Positions 55,187-64,000 of a stretch of 64,000 nt of DNA are shown here, piece after piece. The notes under the pieces are model-generated. The model had not been told where the DNA came from. It saw only the letters and a list, made by a program, of their open reading frames with translations, and searched no databases. Each line of letters starts with the position of its first letter. The stretch's first letter is position 1. This stretch comes from an uncultured Rickettsiales bacterium (GTDB lineage: Bacteria; Pseudomonadota; Alphaproteobacteria; UBA8366): NCBI GenBank assembly GCA_913046825.1, contig CAJWTF010000002.1, positions 20,354 to 84,353 of the forward strand, read 5' to 3'. The translations under genes and the position numbers were made by a program.

Positions 55187-58100
55187 TTATTCCTGCAATC
55201 CGTCGCGCCCGAGCGCGCGGTTTAGGAGTAAAAAGAGCCGACCGATATCTGCCGTCATGAACGTAGAATGGAGGAGGTTCTCCGGATCGACAGCTTCGGA
55301 TTCGCGCACCAGGCGGTCGAATTCGTCGACGAAGCGGGTCACATACTGCCGCATCTCGTCGTCGTTCTTAAGCTTCTCGGTGATCCGCGCGACGATGGCT
55401 GCTTGCTTGCCCTTCAACAGATAGCGCGTGAAGATGGTGCGGTCGCCGTTGGTGTAGCGCTTCCAATCCGCAGCGGGTACTTCCGCATCGAGTAGGCGGG
55501 TGAGGTCGATTGAGAGGGAGTTCAAATCTTCGACGATGAAGCGCGCGGTCTTCAAGAATAGATCGCGGCGCTGGGTCAGGTCTTCTTCCTGTAGGCTTCG
55601 CGCTTGTTCCGCCGCCGCTGCTGAAGCTTTCACCAGCTTGTTGGCCTGGTCGTCGAAAGTTTCGCCCGCGTTCAAGGTCTTGGAGACCGAGGAATCGAGG
55701 GCCGTCAAAATATCACTGGTGTTTTTCGTGAAGGATTGCGTTGCGTCATCGGCATTGGTTTTGGCTTCTTTTGCGGCCTCGCTAAATACTGTGGTCTGCT
55801 TCGCCAGGGAATCCAGCGCTTCCTTGACCTGCCGATTGGTTTGATCGGAGGTTTCTGCCAACCCTTCGGTTTGTTCGCGGAAGGCTGCGTTCAACGCTTT
55901 CAATCGCGACGACAGCAATTCGGTGGAGCCATTCAGATCCGCCGATTGTTGCGCGAAGGCGTCGCCAATTAGGCGAATGCGATCCGCCGCATCCGAGGCT
56001 GCGCGCGAGAGCTCTTCCGATTCCAGACTGAGTGCTTCCCGGTTGTCGTTGACCTGCATGCCAACCTGGATAGACGCGGTGGTGAAGCGTTCGGTTTGCT
56101 GAGTGAAACGATCACCGACATCGTCAAGCATTCCGAGTGCCGTGGAGATGCCATCCTTTAGCCCGTCGATCTCGGTATTGAAGCCGCTACCGGCGCCGAT
56201 GATCCGCTCACGCACTGCTTCGGCCCCTTGCTCGAGGGAAGCGATTTGGGTTTTTAGCGTCTCGCTGATTTTGTCGGTCTGGCCGCGTGCGTCCTCGGTG
56301 GCTTGGCCGAGGCTCGACGTCTGTTCGGCGACGGCTGTGCGAATGCCTTTTGATTGTTCGGCGAGGTGGTCCGCTAATTGCCGGAGTTCCTGACTGTCAG
56401 CTCGCAAGGATTCCCGAATGTTTTTGGCTTCGTTCGAAGCCTGCGTCGCGACATCCCTTAACTCTGAAGTCTGATCCTGAATGATGTTGCGTATACCGCT
56501 GACCTGCGTGGCTGCGTAATCTGATGCTGTGCGCAGTTCCCGACTTTGTTTGTGTAGTAGCTCGCCGATGGTCTTGGATTGCGCGGTGGACCAGTCCGCG
56601 GATTCTTGCAGGGACTGTGCTTGTAACCGCATGGATTCGCTGATGCTACGGGCTTGTGCGATGGCCGGATCGAAGGCATCGCTCATCGTCTCGACACCGC
56701 CCTTGACGGCAGCGCCCAATGCTTCGGTGCGCGACGCCAGCATTGTTTCAATTTTGCCGGCTTGGTGGTCCGCCCTTTCGGAGGCGAGTTGCAATTCTTC
56801 CGCTTGACGACGCAGGGCTTCGCGAATGGCCTCGGCGCGGGATGCCGCGAGGTCAGTAGCCCGTGCCAATTCCAACGCCTTTAATTCCAACGCGTCGCGA
56901 AGCGAGCCGATTTGATTAGTGGCGATGTCTGCGGTGCGGGTCATCACATTCGAATGCTGTTCCAGCGAAGATTCAACCGAGCGTGCCTGTTCGGCGACAT
57001 GGTCGGACATATCCTTCAGGAGATTAGCTTGCGCCTCCAAGGTACTGCGGATGCGTTGGCTGTGGCCTTCGCTCATCTGCGTCGTGTGGTTCAGTTCCTG
57101 CGCTTGCAGGCGCATAGCGGCGGTAATTTCCTCGATCCGCTCGGCCGTGATCTCAACCGAGGTCGATAGCGCCGAGGATTGTTTGACCAGATGACGCTCG
57201 AAGCGTTCTGTGATCTCGAGTGATTGACGTTCCATGGTCTCACCGACGTCGTCTACCCGTGCTTGGGTTGAATCCATCAGCCGACCGAACTCAGTCGATT
57301 GTCTGTCGAACATCTCCCGCAACGACGTGGAGAGATTCCCTGTCTGACGGCCCAATGTCTCGACCATCTCGTCAAGATGCTCACCGGACCGTTCTGTGAC
57401 GATGTGCAGTGTATTACCGTGACTGTCGAATGCTTGCTTCAAGCGCGCGCTGATACTGGTCAGTAGTTCCTGCAATCCCGAGCCGATTTCCGTCGCCTTT
57501 TCGCTGGCTCGGTCAGAAGCGGTTTTCAGATCACTTGTCCCCTTGTCCAACCGCTCCCGCACAAGCTTGGTGTGCTCCAGGGCGGAATCCGAAGCCTCAC
57601 TGAGATCAACAGTATATTCGCGGAACAATGTGCCCATTTCCTTAGCGCGGTCGGAGGCCTGGTCTGACGCATCGATCAATTCGGAGGCTTGCATTCGCAA
57701 GGACGCGCGGATTTGATCTGACTGTTCGACCGCATTGATCGTTGCCTTATTGAGCTCTTCGGTTTGGCGCTCGACGGAGTTCTCCATATTGCGGGATTGA
57801 TCGGCAAAGCGGTCCGCAAGATCGGTCAACGCCTTGGTTTGGCCGCTAATGGCATCTTTCAATGACGTCGCTTCGCCTGCCGCTTTTTGGGAGACTTCAG
57901 AAAGCGCTTCTGTTTGTTCCTGCAGCGCGCCGGATAATTGTCCGATATCTATGGTCGCTTTATCGCTCGCGCGGGACAGTTCTTCCGCTTGTTTGCGCAA
58001 GGCTTCCGATACTTGGCCAATGCGGGCTTCTGCCTCCTCGGCGGGATATGTGAGCATATCCAATTGCCGACGCAGCGCTTCCGTATGGTCGCGCACATCG

Positions 58101-58393
58101 TAACCGCGTCGGAAATACGCCATGCTGAGCCAGAGAAAGGCGAGGGGCGCGGTCATTCCCGCCACCATGGCGCCGAGTTCGTGCGCCAAAATTTGCGAGC
58201 CGAAACTCCAGCCGAGCGTGGTTTGGATGTAAGTCAGGCACAAAAACGACCAGAAGACGGAAACGGATATACCGGCAGCCGTTACCTTTTGCGACCGGCG
58301 CTTGGCACGCGCCTGGGATGCTTTGATTTCCGCGACATCCGGTCCTTCCGAATGGCGACCGGCACGAGGTAGCTCCGTCACATTGGCGGACAT
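55187..58393 (-). CDS. Large membrane-anchored coiled-coil protein, TipN-like
   Basis: 1068-residue protein. A short basic N-terminal cytosolic segment is followed by two membrane helices (about residues 37-58 and 72-94). Then comes a very long alpha-helical region rich in Ala, Glu, Gln, Arg and Ser, with loosely repeating units of the form ELxxASDxAxxxAxxIxxxLRxQ. The C-terminal ~115 residues form a distinct domain (FLKTARFIVEDLNSLSIDLTRLLDAEVP, RYTNGDRTIFTRYL, FMTADIGRLFLLLNRALGR). This layout resembles TipN-type alphaproteobacterial polarity proteins, which have two membrane helices and a huge coiled coil; the assignment is inference. ATG at 58393 with GAGAG upstream is preferred. Confidence 0.75.
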   Translation of the reverse strand: MSANVTELPRAGRHSEGPDVAEIKASQARAKRRSQKVTAAGISVSVFWSFLCLTYIQTTLGWSFGSQILAHELGAMVAGMTAPLAFLWLSMAYFRRGYDVRDHTEALRRQLDMLTYPAEEAEARIGQVSEALRKQAEELSRASDKATIDIGQLSGALQEQTEALSEVSQKAAGEATSLKDAISGQTKALTDLADRFADQSRNMENSVERQTEELNKATINAVEQSDQIRASLRMQASELIDASDQASDRAKEMGTLFREYTVDLSEASDSALEHTKLVRERLDKGTSDLKTASDRASEKATEIGSGLQELLTSISARLKQAFDSHGNTLHIVTERSGEHLDEMVETLGRQTGNLSTSLREMFDRQSTEFGRLMDSTQARVDDVGETMERQSLEITERFERHLVKQSSALSTSVEITAERIEEITAAMRLQAQELNHTTQMSEGHSQRIRSTLEAQANLLKDMSDHVAEQARSVESSLEQHSNVMTRTADIATNQIGSLRDALELKALELARATDLAASRAEAIREALRRQAEELQLASERADHQAGKIETMLASRTEALGAAVKGGVETMSDAFDPAIAQARSISESMRLQAQSLQESADWSTAQSKTIGELLHKQSRELRTASDYAATQVSGIRNIIQDQTSELRDVATQASNEAKNIRESLRADSQELRQLADHLAEQSKGIRTAVAEQTSSLGQATEDARGQTDKISETLKTQIASLEQGAEAVRERIIGAGSGFNTEIDGLKDGISTALGMLDDVGDRFTQQTERFTTASIQVGMQVNDNREALSLESEELSRAASDAADRIRLIGDAFAQQSADLNGSTELLSSRLKALNAAFREQTEGLAETSDQTNRQVKEALDSLAKQTTVFSEAAKEAKTNADDATQSFTKNTSDILTALDSSVSKTLNAGETFDDQANKLVKASAAAAEQARSLQEEDLTQRRDLFLKTARFIVEDLNSLSIDLTRLLDAEVPAADWKRYTNGDRTIFTRYLLKGKQAAIVARITEKLKNDDEMRQYVTRFVDEFDRLVRESEAVDPENLLHSTFMTADIGRLFLLLNRALGRDGLQE

Positions 58394-58528
58394 AGCCAAT
58401 ACTCTCAAAATTAATGACGTCAAATAATAGAATAATATTCCACGAGTAGCGGATAATAGTCAATAAATGGAATTTTCTGACATGAACTTAGATTTCGAAG
58501 TGAATACTAAATAAAAACAAATAAAACT
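58394..58528. promoter_or_regulatory. AT-rich gap upstream of the coiled-coil protein gene
   Basis: Strongly AT-rich between the mutase stop and the coiled-coil gene start, with runs of A and T near 58430-58520. It probably carries the coiled-coil gene's promoter. No coding sequence. Confidence 0.5.
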
Positions 58529-60688
58529 CTATTCTGCTGCTTCCAGTCCGCGATGGCGTAACAAACCAATGATCTCGGCCGCGGCGGCCGGGATATTAGT
58601 GCCTGGACCGTAGATCGCGGAGACGCCCGCCTGCCTCAACATGTCGTAATCTTTCGGTGGAATGACACCGCCGCACACCACGATGACGTCGTCCGCCCCT
58701 TGGTCGCGCAACGAGCCGATGAGAGCTGGGACCAGGGTTTTGTGGCCGGCTGCTTGCGAGGAGATACCTACCACATGCACGTCGTTCTCTATCGCTTGGC
58801 GGGTCGCTTCCTCCGGCGTTTGGAATAGTGGGCCCACATCCACGTCGAATCCGATATCGGCGAAGGCCGTGGCGATAATCTTGGCACCCCGGTCGTGTCC
58901 GTCCTGGCCTAGCTTCACCACTAACATGCGCGGGCGTCGTCCCTCATCTGTTGCAAAACGGTCGATCTCGGCCGCGATTTTAGCGTAGCCCTCGTCACCG
59001 TCGAAGGCGGAGCCGTAGACCCCGGTGATGGAGCGAATGACGGCCTTGTGCCGGGTGAACTTGCGTTCGAGTGCGTCGGATATTTCGCCGACGGTGGCGC
59101 GAGCACGAGCCGCGTTGACGGCGAGTTCCAACAGATTGTCGGCCGGATCATCGGCGCCCGCGGACAGTGTTTCGAGCGCCGACGTACAAGCTGCTTCGTC
59201 CCGCCGATCCCGTAAGCTCTTCAAACGGGCGACCTGTGATTCGCGAACTGCGGTATTGTCAATATCGAGAATATCGACCTCGTCCTTTATCTCGGATTGG
59301 AAGCGATTGACACCGACGACGATTTCTTCCCCAAGATCGATCCGCGATTGACGGCGCGCAGCACTCTCCTCGATGCGCAGTTTCGGCAGACCCGCATCGA
59401 CCGCCTTTGTCATGCCACCCAACTCTTCAACTTCGTCGATCAGTTTTTCGGCCTCGGTGATTAGGCTCGCGGTTAGACTTTCCAAATAATAGCTGCCCGC
59501 CATTGGATCGACGGTCCGGGTCATTCCGGCCTCGTGATTCAGGATCAATTGCGTGTTGCGGGCAATCCGCATCGAAAGTTCGCTTGGCAAGGCCAAGGCT
59601 TCATCATAGGAATTCGTGTGCAGGGATTGCGTGCCACCGAGCACCCCGGCCAGGGCTTCGATAGTCGTGCGGACGATGTTGTTATAGGGATCCTGTTCGG
59701 TCAACGAGACGCCTGAGGTCTGACAGTGAGTGCGCAACGCCGAAGAGCGCGGGTCCTTCGGTTGGAATTTGTCTTCCATTAACTTTGCCCAAAGGAAACG
59801 CGCCGCGCGAAGCTTCGCTACTTCCATGAAAAAATCCATGCCGAGGCAGAAGAAGAAAGACAGGCGAGGTGCGAAAGCATCCACTTTAAGGCCCTTGGAG
59901 ATGGCGGCACGGACGTATTCGACGCCATCCGCCAAGGTATAGGCGAGTTCCTGCACACAGGTGGCACCCGCCTCCTGCATGTGATATCCCGAAATCGAAA
60001 TCGAGTTGAAGCGCGGCATTTCTTTGGCCGTGTATTCGATGATATCAGCCACAATCCGCATCGAAGGTTCAGGCGGATAGATATACGTATTGCGGACCAT
60101 AAACTCTTTCAGGATGTCGTTCTGGATGGTTCCGGAGAGGTCCTTGTGGTCGACGCCCTGTTCCTCACCGGCGACGATATACATCGCGAGGACCGGCAGC
60201 ACCGCGCCGTTCATGGTCATGGAAACTGACATCTTGTCGAGTGGGATACCATCGAACAGGATTTTCATATCCTCAATGGAATCGATGGCCACGCCCGCCT
60301 TGCCGACGTCGCCGACCACTCGTGCGTGGTCGGAATCGTAGCCCCGATGTGTGGCGAGATCGAAGGCGATGGAAAGGCCCATTTGACCCGCCGCCAAGTT
60401 CTTACGGTAAAAGGCATTGGACTCCTCTGCGGTAGAGAATCCGGAGTATTGGCGCACCGTCCAGGGGCGGCCCGTATACATTGTGGCGCGGGGGCCGCGC
60501 ACATAGGGAGCCACACCCGGCATGGTGCCAAGATGCTCGATGCCCTCGAGGTCTTCCGCCGTATAGAGCGGCTTGACCGCGATGCCTTCGGATGTCTCGA
60601 CAACGAGATCATCGGTGGAGCGGGTTTTCAGCTCCTTATCGGCCTGCTGGCGCCAATCATCGATGGAGGTCTTGGTGAACTCCGCCAT
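58529..60688 (-). CDS. scpA: Methylmalonyl-CoA mutase
   Basis: 719-residue adenosylcobalamin enzyme interconverting succinyl-CoA and methylmalonyl-CoA. The N-terminal substrate barrel is visible ([62 protein letters not shown]). The C-terminal B12 domain carries the cobalamin ligand His near residue 597 in [12 protein letters not shown]. It is a single chain, so no small subunit is needed. MeaB elsewhere in the window is its chaperone. The organism can thus handle propionyl-CoA. Confidence 0.95.
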   Translation of the reverse strand: MAEFTKTSIDDWRQQADKELKTRSTDDLVVETSEGIAVKPLYTAEDLEGIEHLGTMPGVAPYVRGPRATMYTGRPWTVRQYSGFSTAEESNAFYRKNLAAGQMGLSIAFDLATHRGYDSDHARVVGDVGKAGVAIDSIEDMKILFDGIPLDKMSVSMTMNGAVLPVLAMYIVAGEEQGVDHKDLSGTIQNDILKEFMVRNTYIYPPEPSMRIVADIIEYTAKEMPRFNSISISGYHMQEAGATCVQELAYTLADGVEYVRAAISKGLKVDAFAPRLSFFFCLGMDFFMEVAKLRAARFLWAKLMEDKFQPKDPRSSALRTHCQTSGVSLTEQDPYNNIVRTTIEALAGVLGGTQSLHTNSYDEALALPSELSMRIARNTQLILNHEAGMTRTVDPMAGSYYLESLTASLITEAEKLIDEVEELGGMTKAVDAGLPKLRIEESAARRQSRIDLGEEIVVGVNRFQSEIKDEVDILDIDNTAVRESQVARLKSLRDRRDEAACTSALETLSAGADDPADNLLELAVNAARARATVGEISDALERKFTRHKAVIRSITGVYGSAFDGDEGYAKIAAEIDRFATDEGRRPRMLVVKLGQDGHDRGAKIIATAFADIGFDVDVGPLFQTPEEATRQAIENDVHVVGISSQAAGHKTLVPALIGSLRDQGADDVIVVCGGVIPPKDYDMLRQAGVSAIYGPGTNIPAAAAEIIGLLRHRGLEAAE

Positions 60689-60747
60689 CGCAACGTACTC
60701 CCTTTACTCTTTGCTTCTTTATATCGGTAGTGGCGGTCGGGAGTCCA

Positions 60748-62121
60748 TTAAAGCTGGCCGCTTGTGTCCCAATTTTCCACCAATTCCTGGTAGTCTGGAT
60801 CCTTATAGCGGGCTGGATCGAACGCTGGAGCGTAGGACGGCAGGTCGCTGCCGGTCACATGCTTCGCAAGCAATTCGCCGGATGCGCAGGATGCCATGAT
60901 ACCGTATCCTGAAAATGCGGAGCAGACAAAGGCGCCCGGCACGTCCAGCGGGCCGATCAAGGGGCGGTTCTCCGGTGTTTTTGTATAATAACCGCCATCG
61001 ACATAGGGTTTCGGCATGGGATCTAAATATTGGCGCAATCCCGGCACCATTACGGCCATGCCGCGTAGCGTAATTTCTGGCAGGAACGGGTCCAATTCCA
61101 TGGGGTAGACTGGCGCGTTGCTGCTTTCACAGTCATAGGTCCAATACATCAACACTTGATTTCCGGCTCCAACCGGACGGCCGTGGACGCCGGCGGGAAA
61201 CGTTTCTGCCAAGCGGTGGGTTTCTTCCGATTCCATCAAAGCCGCGCGTTCTTCCATCGACCAGGGTAAGTCTGTGGGGTCGGTCCAGATGATCAGCGGA
61301 GCCGTGCGGGGAACTGCACCTTTAGGGTCAGCTAGACTGATCTTGATGTGTTTTTCGACCACGACCGGCAGGTCTACCCCAAGCAGAGCGGCGCTCGATT
61401 TGAGATATGGACCGGTGGATAGCACGACGGTGTCACTGCGAATGATTTGCTCCGTCCCATCGACGTCAATCCGCACGCCGCTGACCTGTCCACCGAATGT
61501 CTCGACGCCGGAAAACGCCGCGGTCAGAAATTCGACACCCTTCGTGCGGGCTTCTTCCAAAAGGTACATACCCATTTGCTGGGCGCTGAGCGATCCGCAG
61601 CGCCGGGCATGCAGCACGGCGACAGTCTCCGGATTGAGGTAGGGGAAATGTTCATCGATCAGGGCGCGCTCGGTAATCAGGTCGGCGCCGTCCAATGTAC
61701 TGTCGAACCCTTCGTTTGCGGCGGGTTGGTACCCGCACCCGTTGCCGATGTGCCGAAGGCCTCCGGCCCCCAAGCTTTCGGCCTCCAGTGCTTGCGCCTC
61801 GAAGGTTTCCACCATCTCCGGGCGCGCGGTGGCGAAAAGGTATCCACGGCGGCTCATCAGGAACCGGTTGGCGCTGTTCCGAGCATGGCCTTCCATCAGG
61901 GTGATGCTGCGGTTCATCAACGCGACCATGGCATCGCCGGGTCCGGGCCACCAATTTCGGTAACACTCGGTCGATTTATCGCTGGTCAATGAGAGCGGTG
62001 CGCCGGGATCGACGATCAGCACGCGCTTCAAGCCCGAATCCGCGAGGGCATAGGCGGCGGCGATACCGGCGATACCGGCGCCGCAGACCACGGCATCATA
62101 GGTTACGGGAGCGATGGTCAT
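60748..62121 (-). CDS. FAD-dependent oxidoreductase, DAO / sarcosine-oxidase-like
   Basis: 457-residue flavoprotein. The dinucleotide-binding motif is AVVCGAGIAGIAAAYALADSG near the N-terminus. VVLSTGPYLKSSAALLG and, near the C-terminus, GGYYTKTPENRPLIGPLDVPG and CSAFSGYGIMASCASGELLAK are family features. It probably oxidises a small amine or amino acid. ATG at 62121 overlaps the SDR stop by one base, and GGAGG precedes it. Intact, unlike the related gene at 37084. Confidence 0.9.
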   Translation of the reverse strand: MTIAPVTYDAVVCGAGIAGIAAAYALADSGLKRVLIVDPGAPLSLTSDKSTECYRNWWPGPGDAMVALMNRSITLMEGHARNSANRFLMSRRGYLFATARPEMVETFEAQALEAESLGAGGLRHIGNGCGYQPAANEGFDSTLDGADLITERALIDEHFPYLNPETVAVLHARRCGSLSAQQMGMYLLEEARTKGVEFLTAAFSGVETFGGQVSGVRIDVDGTEQIIRSDTVVLSTGPYLKSSAALLGVDLPVVVEKHIKISLADPKGAVPRTAPLIIWTDPTDLPWSMEERAALMESEETHRLAETFPAGVHGRPVGAGNQVLMYWTYDCESSNAPVYPMELDPFLPEITLRGMAVMVPGLRQYLDPMPKPYVDGGYYTKTPENRPLIGPLDVPGAFVCSAFSGYGIMASCASGELLAKHVTGSDLPSYAPAFDPARYKDPDYQELVENWDTSGQL

Positions 62122-62867
62122 CAGAGACCTCCACTGCCGGGCGAGACAGCGCCGGTGACGTAATCCGCCGGTTCCGACGCGAGCCACATAATGCCAGCCT
62201 CGATATCTTCGGGCTTCGCGACTTGGCGCAGCGGTGCGTTTGCGACGACGTTGGCAGGGCGGTCGGGATTACCCTCTGCCGCGTGAGTCCCTGTATCGGT
62301 GGTGACGGCTTGCAGCGTATTCACGCGGATGCCGTCGGGGCCGACTTCCTTGGCCAGTCCGATGGTAAAGGTATCTATCGCGGTTTTGCTGGCGGCGTAA
62401 TGCACGTATTCGCCAGGGCTGCCGAGCCGCGCCGCCACCGACGAGGCATTTACAATGACGCCGCCCGAACCACCTGCCGATTGTGCCATTCGTCTGATCG
62501 CCTCCCACGCGCAATAAATCGAACCATAGACATCGACCGCGACGGTACGGGCAAGGGTATCGTCCGTGAGGTCTGCGACGGTCGTCGCCTGGCCGATGAT
62601 CCCGGCATTGTTGACGAGTAGCAAAACCGGCCCCAGCTTCTCGTCGCATTCGCGAAATAGCCAGGCTACATCCGCGCTGTCGGCAACATCCGCTTGCACG
62701 GTGATGACCCTCCCGCCATTTGATTTACACGCGGCGACGATTTGCCACGCCACTTCTGCGTCATTCGCATAATTGATGCATACGTCGTAGCCGGCTTCCG
62801 CCGCCAAACGCGCGGTGGCGGCACTGATGCCGCGGCTGCCATCAGTTATGATTGCTATAAGAGACAT
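62121..62867 (-). CDS. SDR-family oxidoreductase with altered cofactor loop
   Basis: 248-residue short-chain dehydrogenase-like protein. The usual cofactor loop TGGSRGIG is here TDGSRGIS, with Asp for the first Gly and Ser for the last. NNAG (LVNNAGII) and the catalytic Ser...Tyr-x-x-x-Lys (VNASSVAARLGSPGEYVHYAASK) are intact. The C-terminus ends PGSGGL instead of VDGG-type. It is coupled to the FAD oxidoreductase gene. It may be decaying or may have a changed cofactor. Confidence 0.75.
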   Translation of the reverse strand: MSLIAIITDGSRGISAATARLAAEAGYDVCINYANDAEVAWQIVAACKSNGGRVITVQADVADSADVAWLFRECDEKLGPVLLLVNNAGIIGQATTVADLTDDTLARTVAVDVYGSIYCAWEAIRRMAQSAGGSGGVIVNASSVAARLGSPGEYVHYAASKTAIDTFTIGLAKEVGPDGIRVNTLQAVTTDTGTHAAEGNPDRPANVVANAPLRQVAKPEDIEAGIMWLASEPADYVTGAVSPGSGGL

Positions 62868-63049
62868 GTCAGTAGTTTTAGCATGCTGGCAATAGATGAT
62901 GCCATTATGAGCTTTACGAAAGCCCGCTTATGATCCGTAGCTGCTCGCCGTGTGTTATGAAGGAAAGTCGGGATAGGATGAAGGTTTGATGCTGTGATTC
63001 GGTGCTGCGCGGATCTTTCTGATACAATTGAAAGCCGGAGATTTTGGCT
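62868..63049. other. Divergent gap with no recognisable gene
   Basis: Between the SDR start and the flavin oxidoreductase remnant. I see no gene or RNA here. A CCGGAG motif near 63035 precedes the next start. Confidence 0.5.
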
Positions 63050-63530
63050 ATGGACATTCATAGGCAACAACATGGAGCTCTGTTCGCGCCGATAATGCTG
63101 CTCTGTGGCGTAATTTTGAAAAACCGCATCGCGAAATCGGCGATGTTGGATTCCTTGGGTGTTGGAACAGGCCATCCGACCGTCGAACAGATCAGGTTGT
63201 ATCAGCGTTGGGTTGGGGGCGGAGCGGCCGTATTCATAATTGGTGAAGTACAAGGCTATGCCGGTTACGCCGAAAGCTCGGCAATCTATTGCTCAACGCG
63301 GCTTCCAACTTTGAAAGATTTTGGGAGCTTGCCCGACAGGGCAATAAAAATGTCACAAAGCTTTGGCTGTAACTCGGCCACGCTGGGGCGCTTGCTTACG
63401 TGCCGATAAGCTGTCCCGAAGGCCCAAGCGCACTCGATCTTCCGGGACTGCGATGCGCGGAATTGACAATAGATAAGGTCCACCAATTACCCGCGGGGTT
63501 TGCTAGAACAGCCCAGATAGCGCGGCAGTC
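63050..63530 (+). pseudogene. NADH:flavin oxidoreductase (old yellow enzyme) remnant
   Basis: From ATG 63050 the frame reads LFAPIMLLCGVILKNRIAKSAM, GHPTVEQIRLYQRWVGGGAAV and GEVQGYAGYAE. There a one-base deletion near 63272-63276 shifts it. It resumes NLLLNAASNFERFWELARQG, then TAA at 63370-63372 where the family has Gln (LWLQLGHAGA), and LGHAGALAYVPISCPEGPSAL, ELTIDKVHQLPAGFARTAQIARQSG. There similarity ends, before the catalytic barrel core. Flavin and substrate residues are lost, so it is non-functional. Confidence 0.8.
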
Positions 63531-63667
63531 TGGGGCCGGCCATAATTCGAATACTGGTTCGTCTTTCAGGTGACAACTACTTCTGGCTGAGGCAGTTGAA
63601 GAAGTCCTTTGATCTACACGGATTGCCGAGATTCCTTTGTTTATGGTTTTGGCGAGGGCTTTTGACG

Positions 63668-64000
63668 ATGATGGGCGGCCCGGTCAGTCTTCAATACCGT
63701 CTTTCCTATGAATTTGATCTCGAAGACATGGCGCCGGACGATCATCTGTGGCGGCGGATCAATGCGGTTCTCGATCTGACTTGGCTGCGCGACGAAATGA
63801 AGCTCCCTTATAGCCACCTGGGTTGCCCTTCGGTGTGTCCCGAACTGATGCATCCGGATGCAAGTGGTCGGGTACTGTTATTCGATCCGCTCGGAGCGTC
63901 GGCTTTGTGATGGCGTGAAGATGAATCTGGCCTACCCCTAGTTCTGCCGCCTCGGTCTGGAGGACAAATTTCTCCATCATTCGACGTTCTTGTTGAACCG
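63668..64000 (+). pseudogene. IS1182-like transposase remnant running off the window
   Basis: From ATG 63668: MMGGPVSLQYRLSYEFDLEDM, DDHLWRRINAVLDLTWLRDE, LPYSHLGCPSVCPELM. Then a one-base insertion near 63850; the next frame continues GYCYSIRSERRLCDGVKMNLAY. TAG at 63939-63941 replaces a residue usually Trp, and it runs on FCRLGLEDKFLHHSTF to the window edge. This matches the N-terminal domain of IS1182-type transposases. The DDE catalytic region would lie beyond base 64000. Two lesions in 330 bp make it inactive. The terminal inverted repeat was not identified. Confidence 0.75.

Noticed and set aside
55187..58393. Chemoreceptor (methyl-accepting protein) assignment for the coiled-coil gene
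   Set aside because: It lacks a periplasmic sensor domain and the conserved signalling-tip sequence, and it has a separate C-terminal domain.

Overview
The window reads as a chromosomal segment of a free-living or host-associated alphaproteobacterium, probably a Rhodospirillales-like lineage (inference). The evidence is the split F0 ATP synthase operon with separate b and b' subunits (atpI-atpB-atpE-atpF'-atpF), the mutY / DUF721 / DsbA-like / smc arrangement typical of Alphaproteobacteria, a single-chain glycine dehydrogenase gcvP, and a methylmalonyl-CoA mutase plus MeaB. Base composition looks GC-rich except for two short AT-rich intergenic stretches. No rRNA, tRNA or CRISPR array was recognised.

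Layout. 0-3 kb: 3' part of gcvP, then a conserved acidic hypothetical gene broken by two in-frame TAA codons. 3.7-12.2 kb: housekeeping block (F0 operon with terminator, smc, DsbA-like thioredoxin, DUF721/DciA-like protein, divergent mutY). 12.2-13.9 kb: D-aminoacylase-type amidohydrolase. 13.9-22.2 kb: a decay zone with remnants of threonine aldolase, DUF4142, AraC regulator, cyclase, metallo-beta-lactamase, amidohydrolase and CoxM. Beside them sit apparently intact PhyH dioxygenase, CoxS- and CoxL-type molybdenum hydroxylase subunits and an SDR. 23-30.7 kb: ABC-F ATPase, cupin, CMD-family protein, LLM flavin monooxygenase, then a TauD-SDR-gamma-glutamyltransferase operon. 30.9-41.8 kb: threonine ammonia-lyase, HpaB-type monooxygenase, PLP aminotransferase coupled to an HpcH aldolase, enoyl-CoA hydratase, a frameshifted FAD oxidoreductase, a 2-hydroxyacid dehydrogenase, an SDR and a second aminotransferase. 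41.8-49.1 kb: anti-sigma/ECF fragment, tgt, rpmB with terminator, MeaB, VOC, GNAT, Lrp/AsnC, NudC and an enoyl-CoA hydratase. 49.1-55.1 kb: HpcH aldolase, TauD, a GNAT pseudogene and hydantoinase/oxoprolinase subunits. 55.2-62.9 kb: a 1068-residue membrane-anchored coiled-coil protein, methylmalonyl-CoA mutase, and an FAD oxidoreductase plus SDR pair. 63-64 kb: old-yellow-enzyme and IS1182-like transposase remnants running off the end.

Functionally the accessory genes look like small-molecule catabolism: non-heme Fe(II)/2OG dioxygenases, SDRs, HpcH aldolases, amidohydrolases, FAD oxidases and molybdenum hydroxylases acting on organic acids, amino acids or N-acyl compounds. Substrates cannot be assigned from sequence.

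The most striking signal is gene decay. I found fourteen in-frame stop codons inside otherwise recognisable reading frames (8 TAG, 5 TAA, 1 TGA), plus several frameshifts and deletions. One amidohydrolase carries four in-frame stops and no frameshift over about 980 bp. TAG also ends apparently intact genes here (gcvP, atpF, atpB), so genome-wide recoding is unlikely; recent, ongoing pseudogenisation is the favoured reading.
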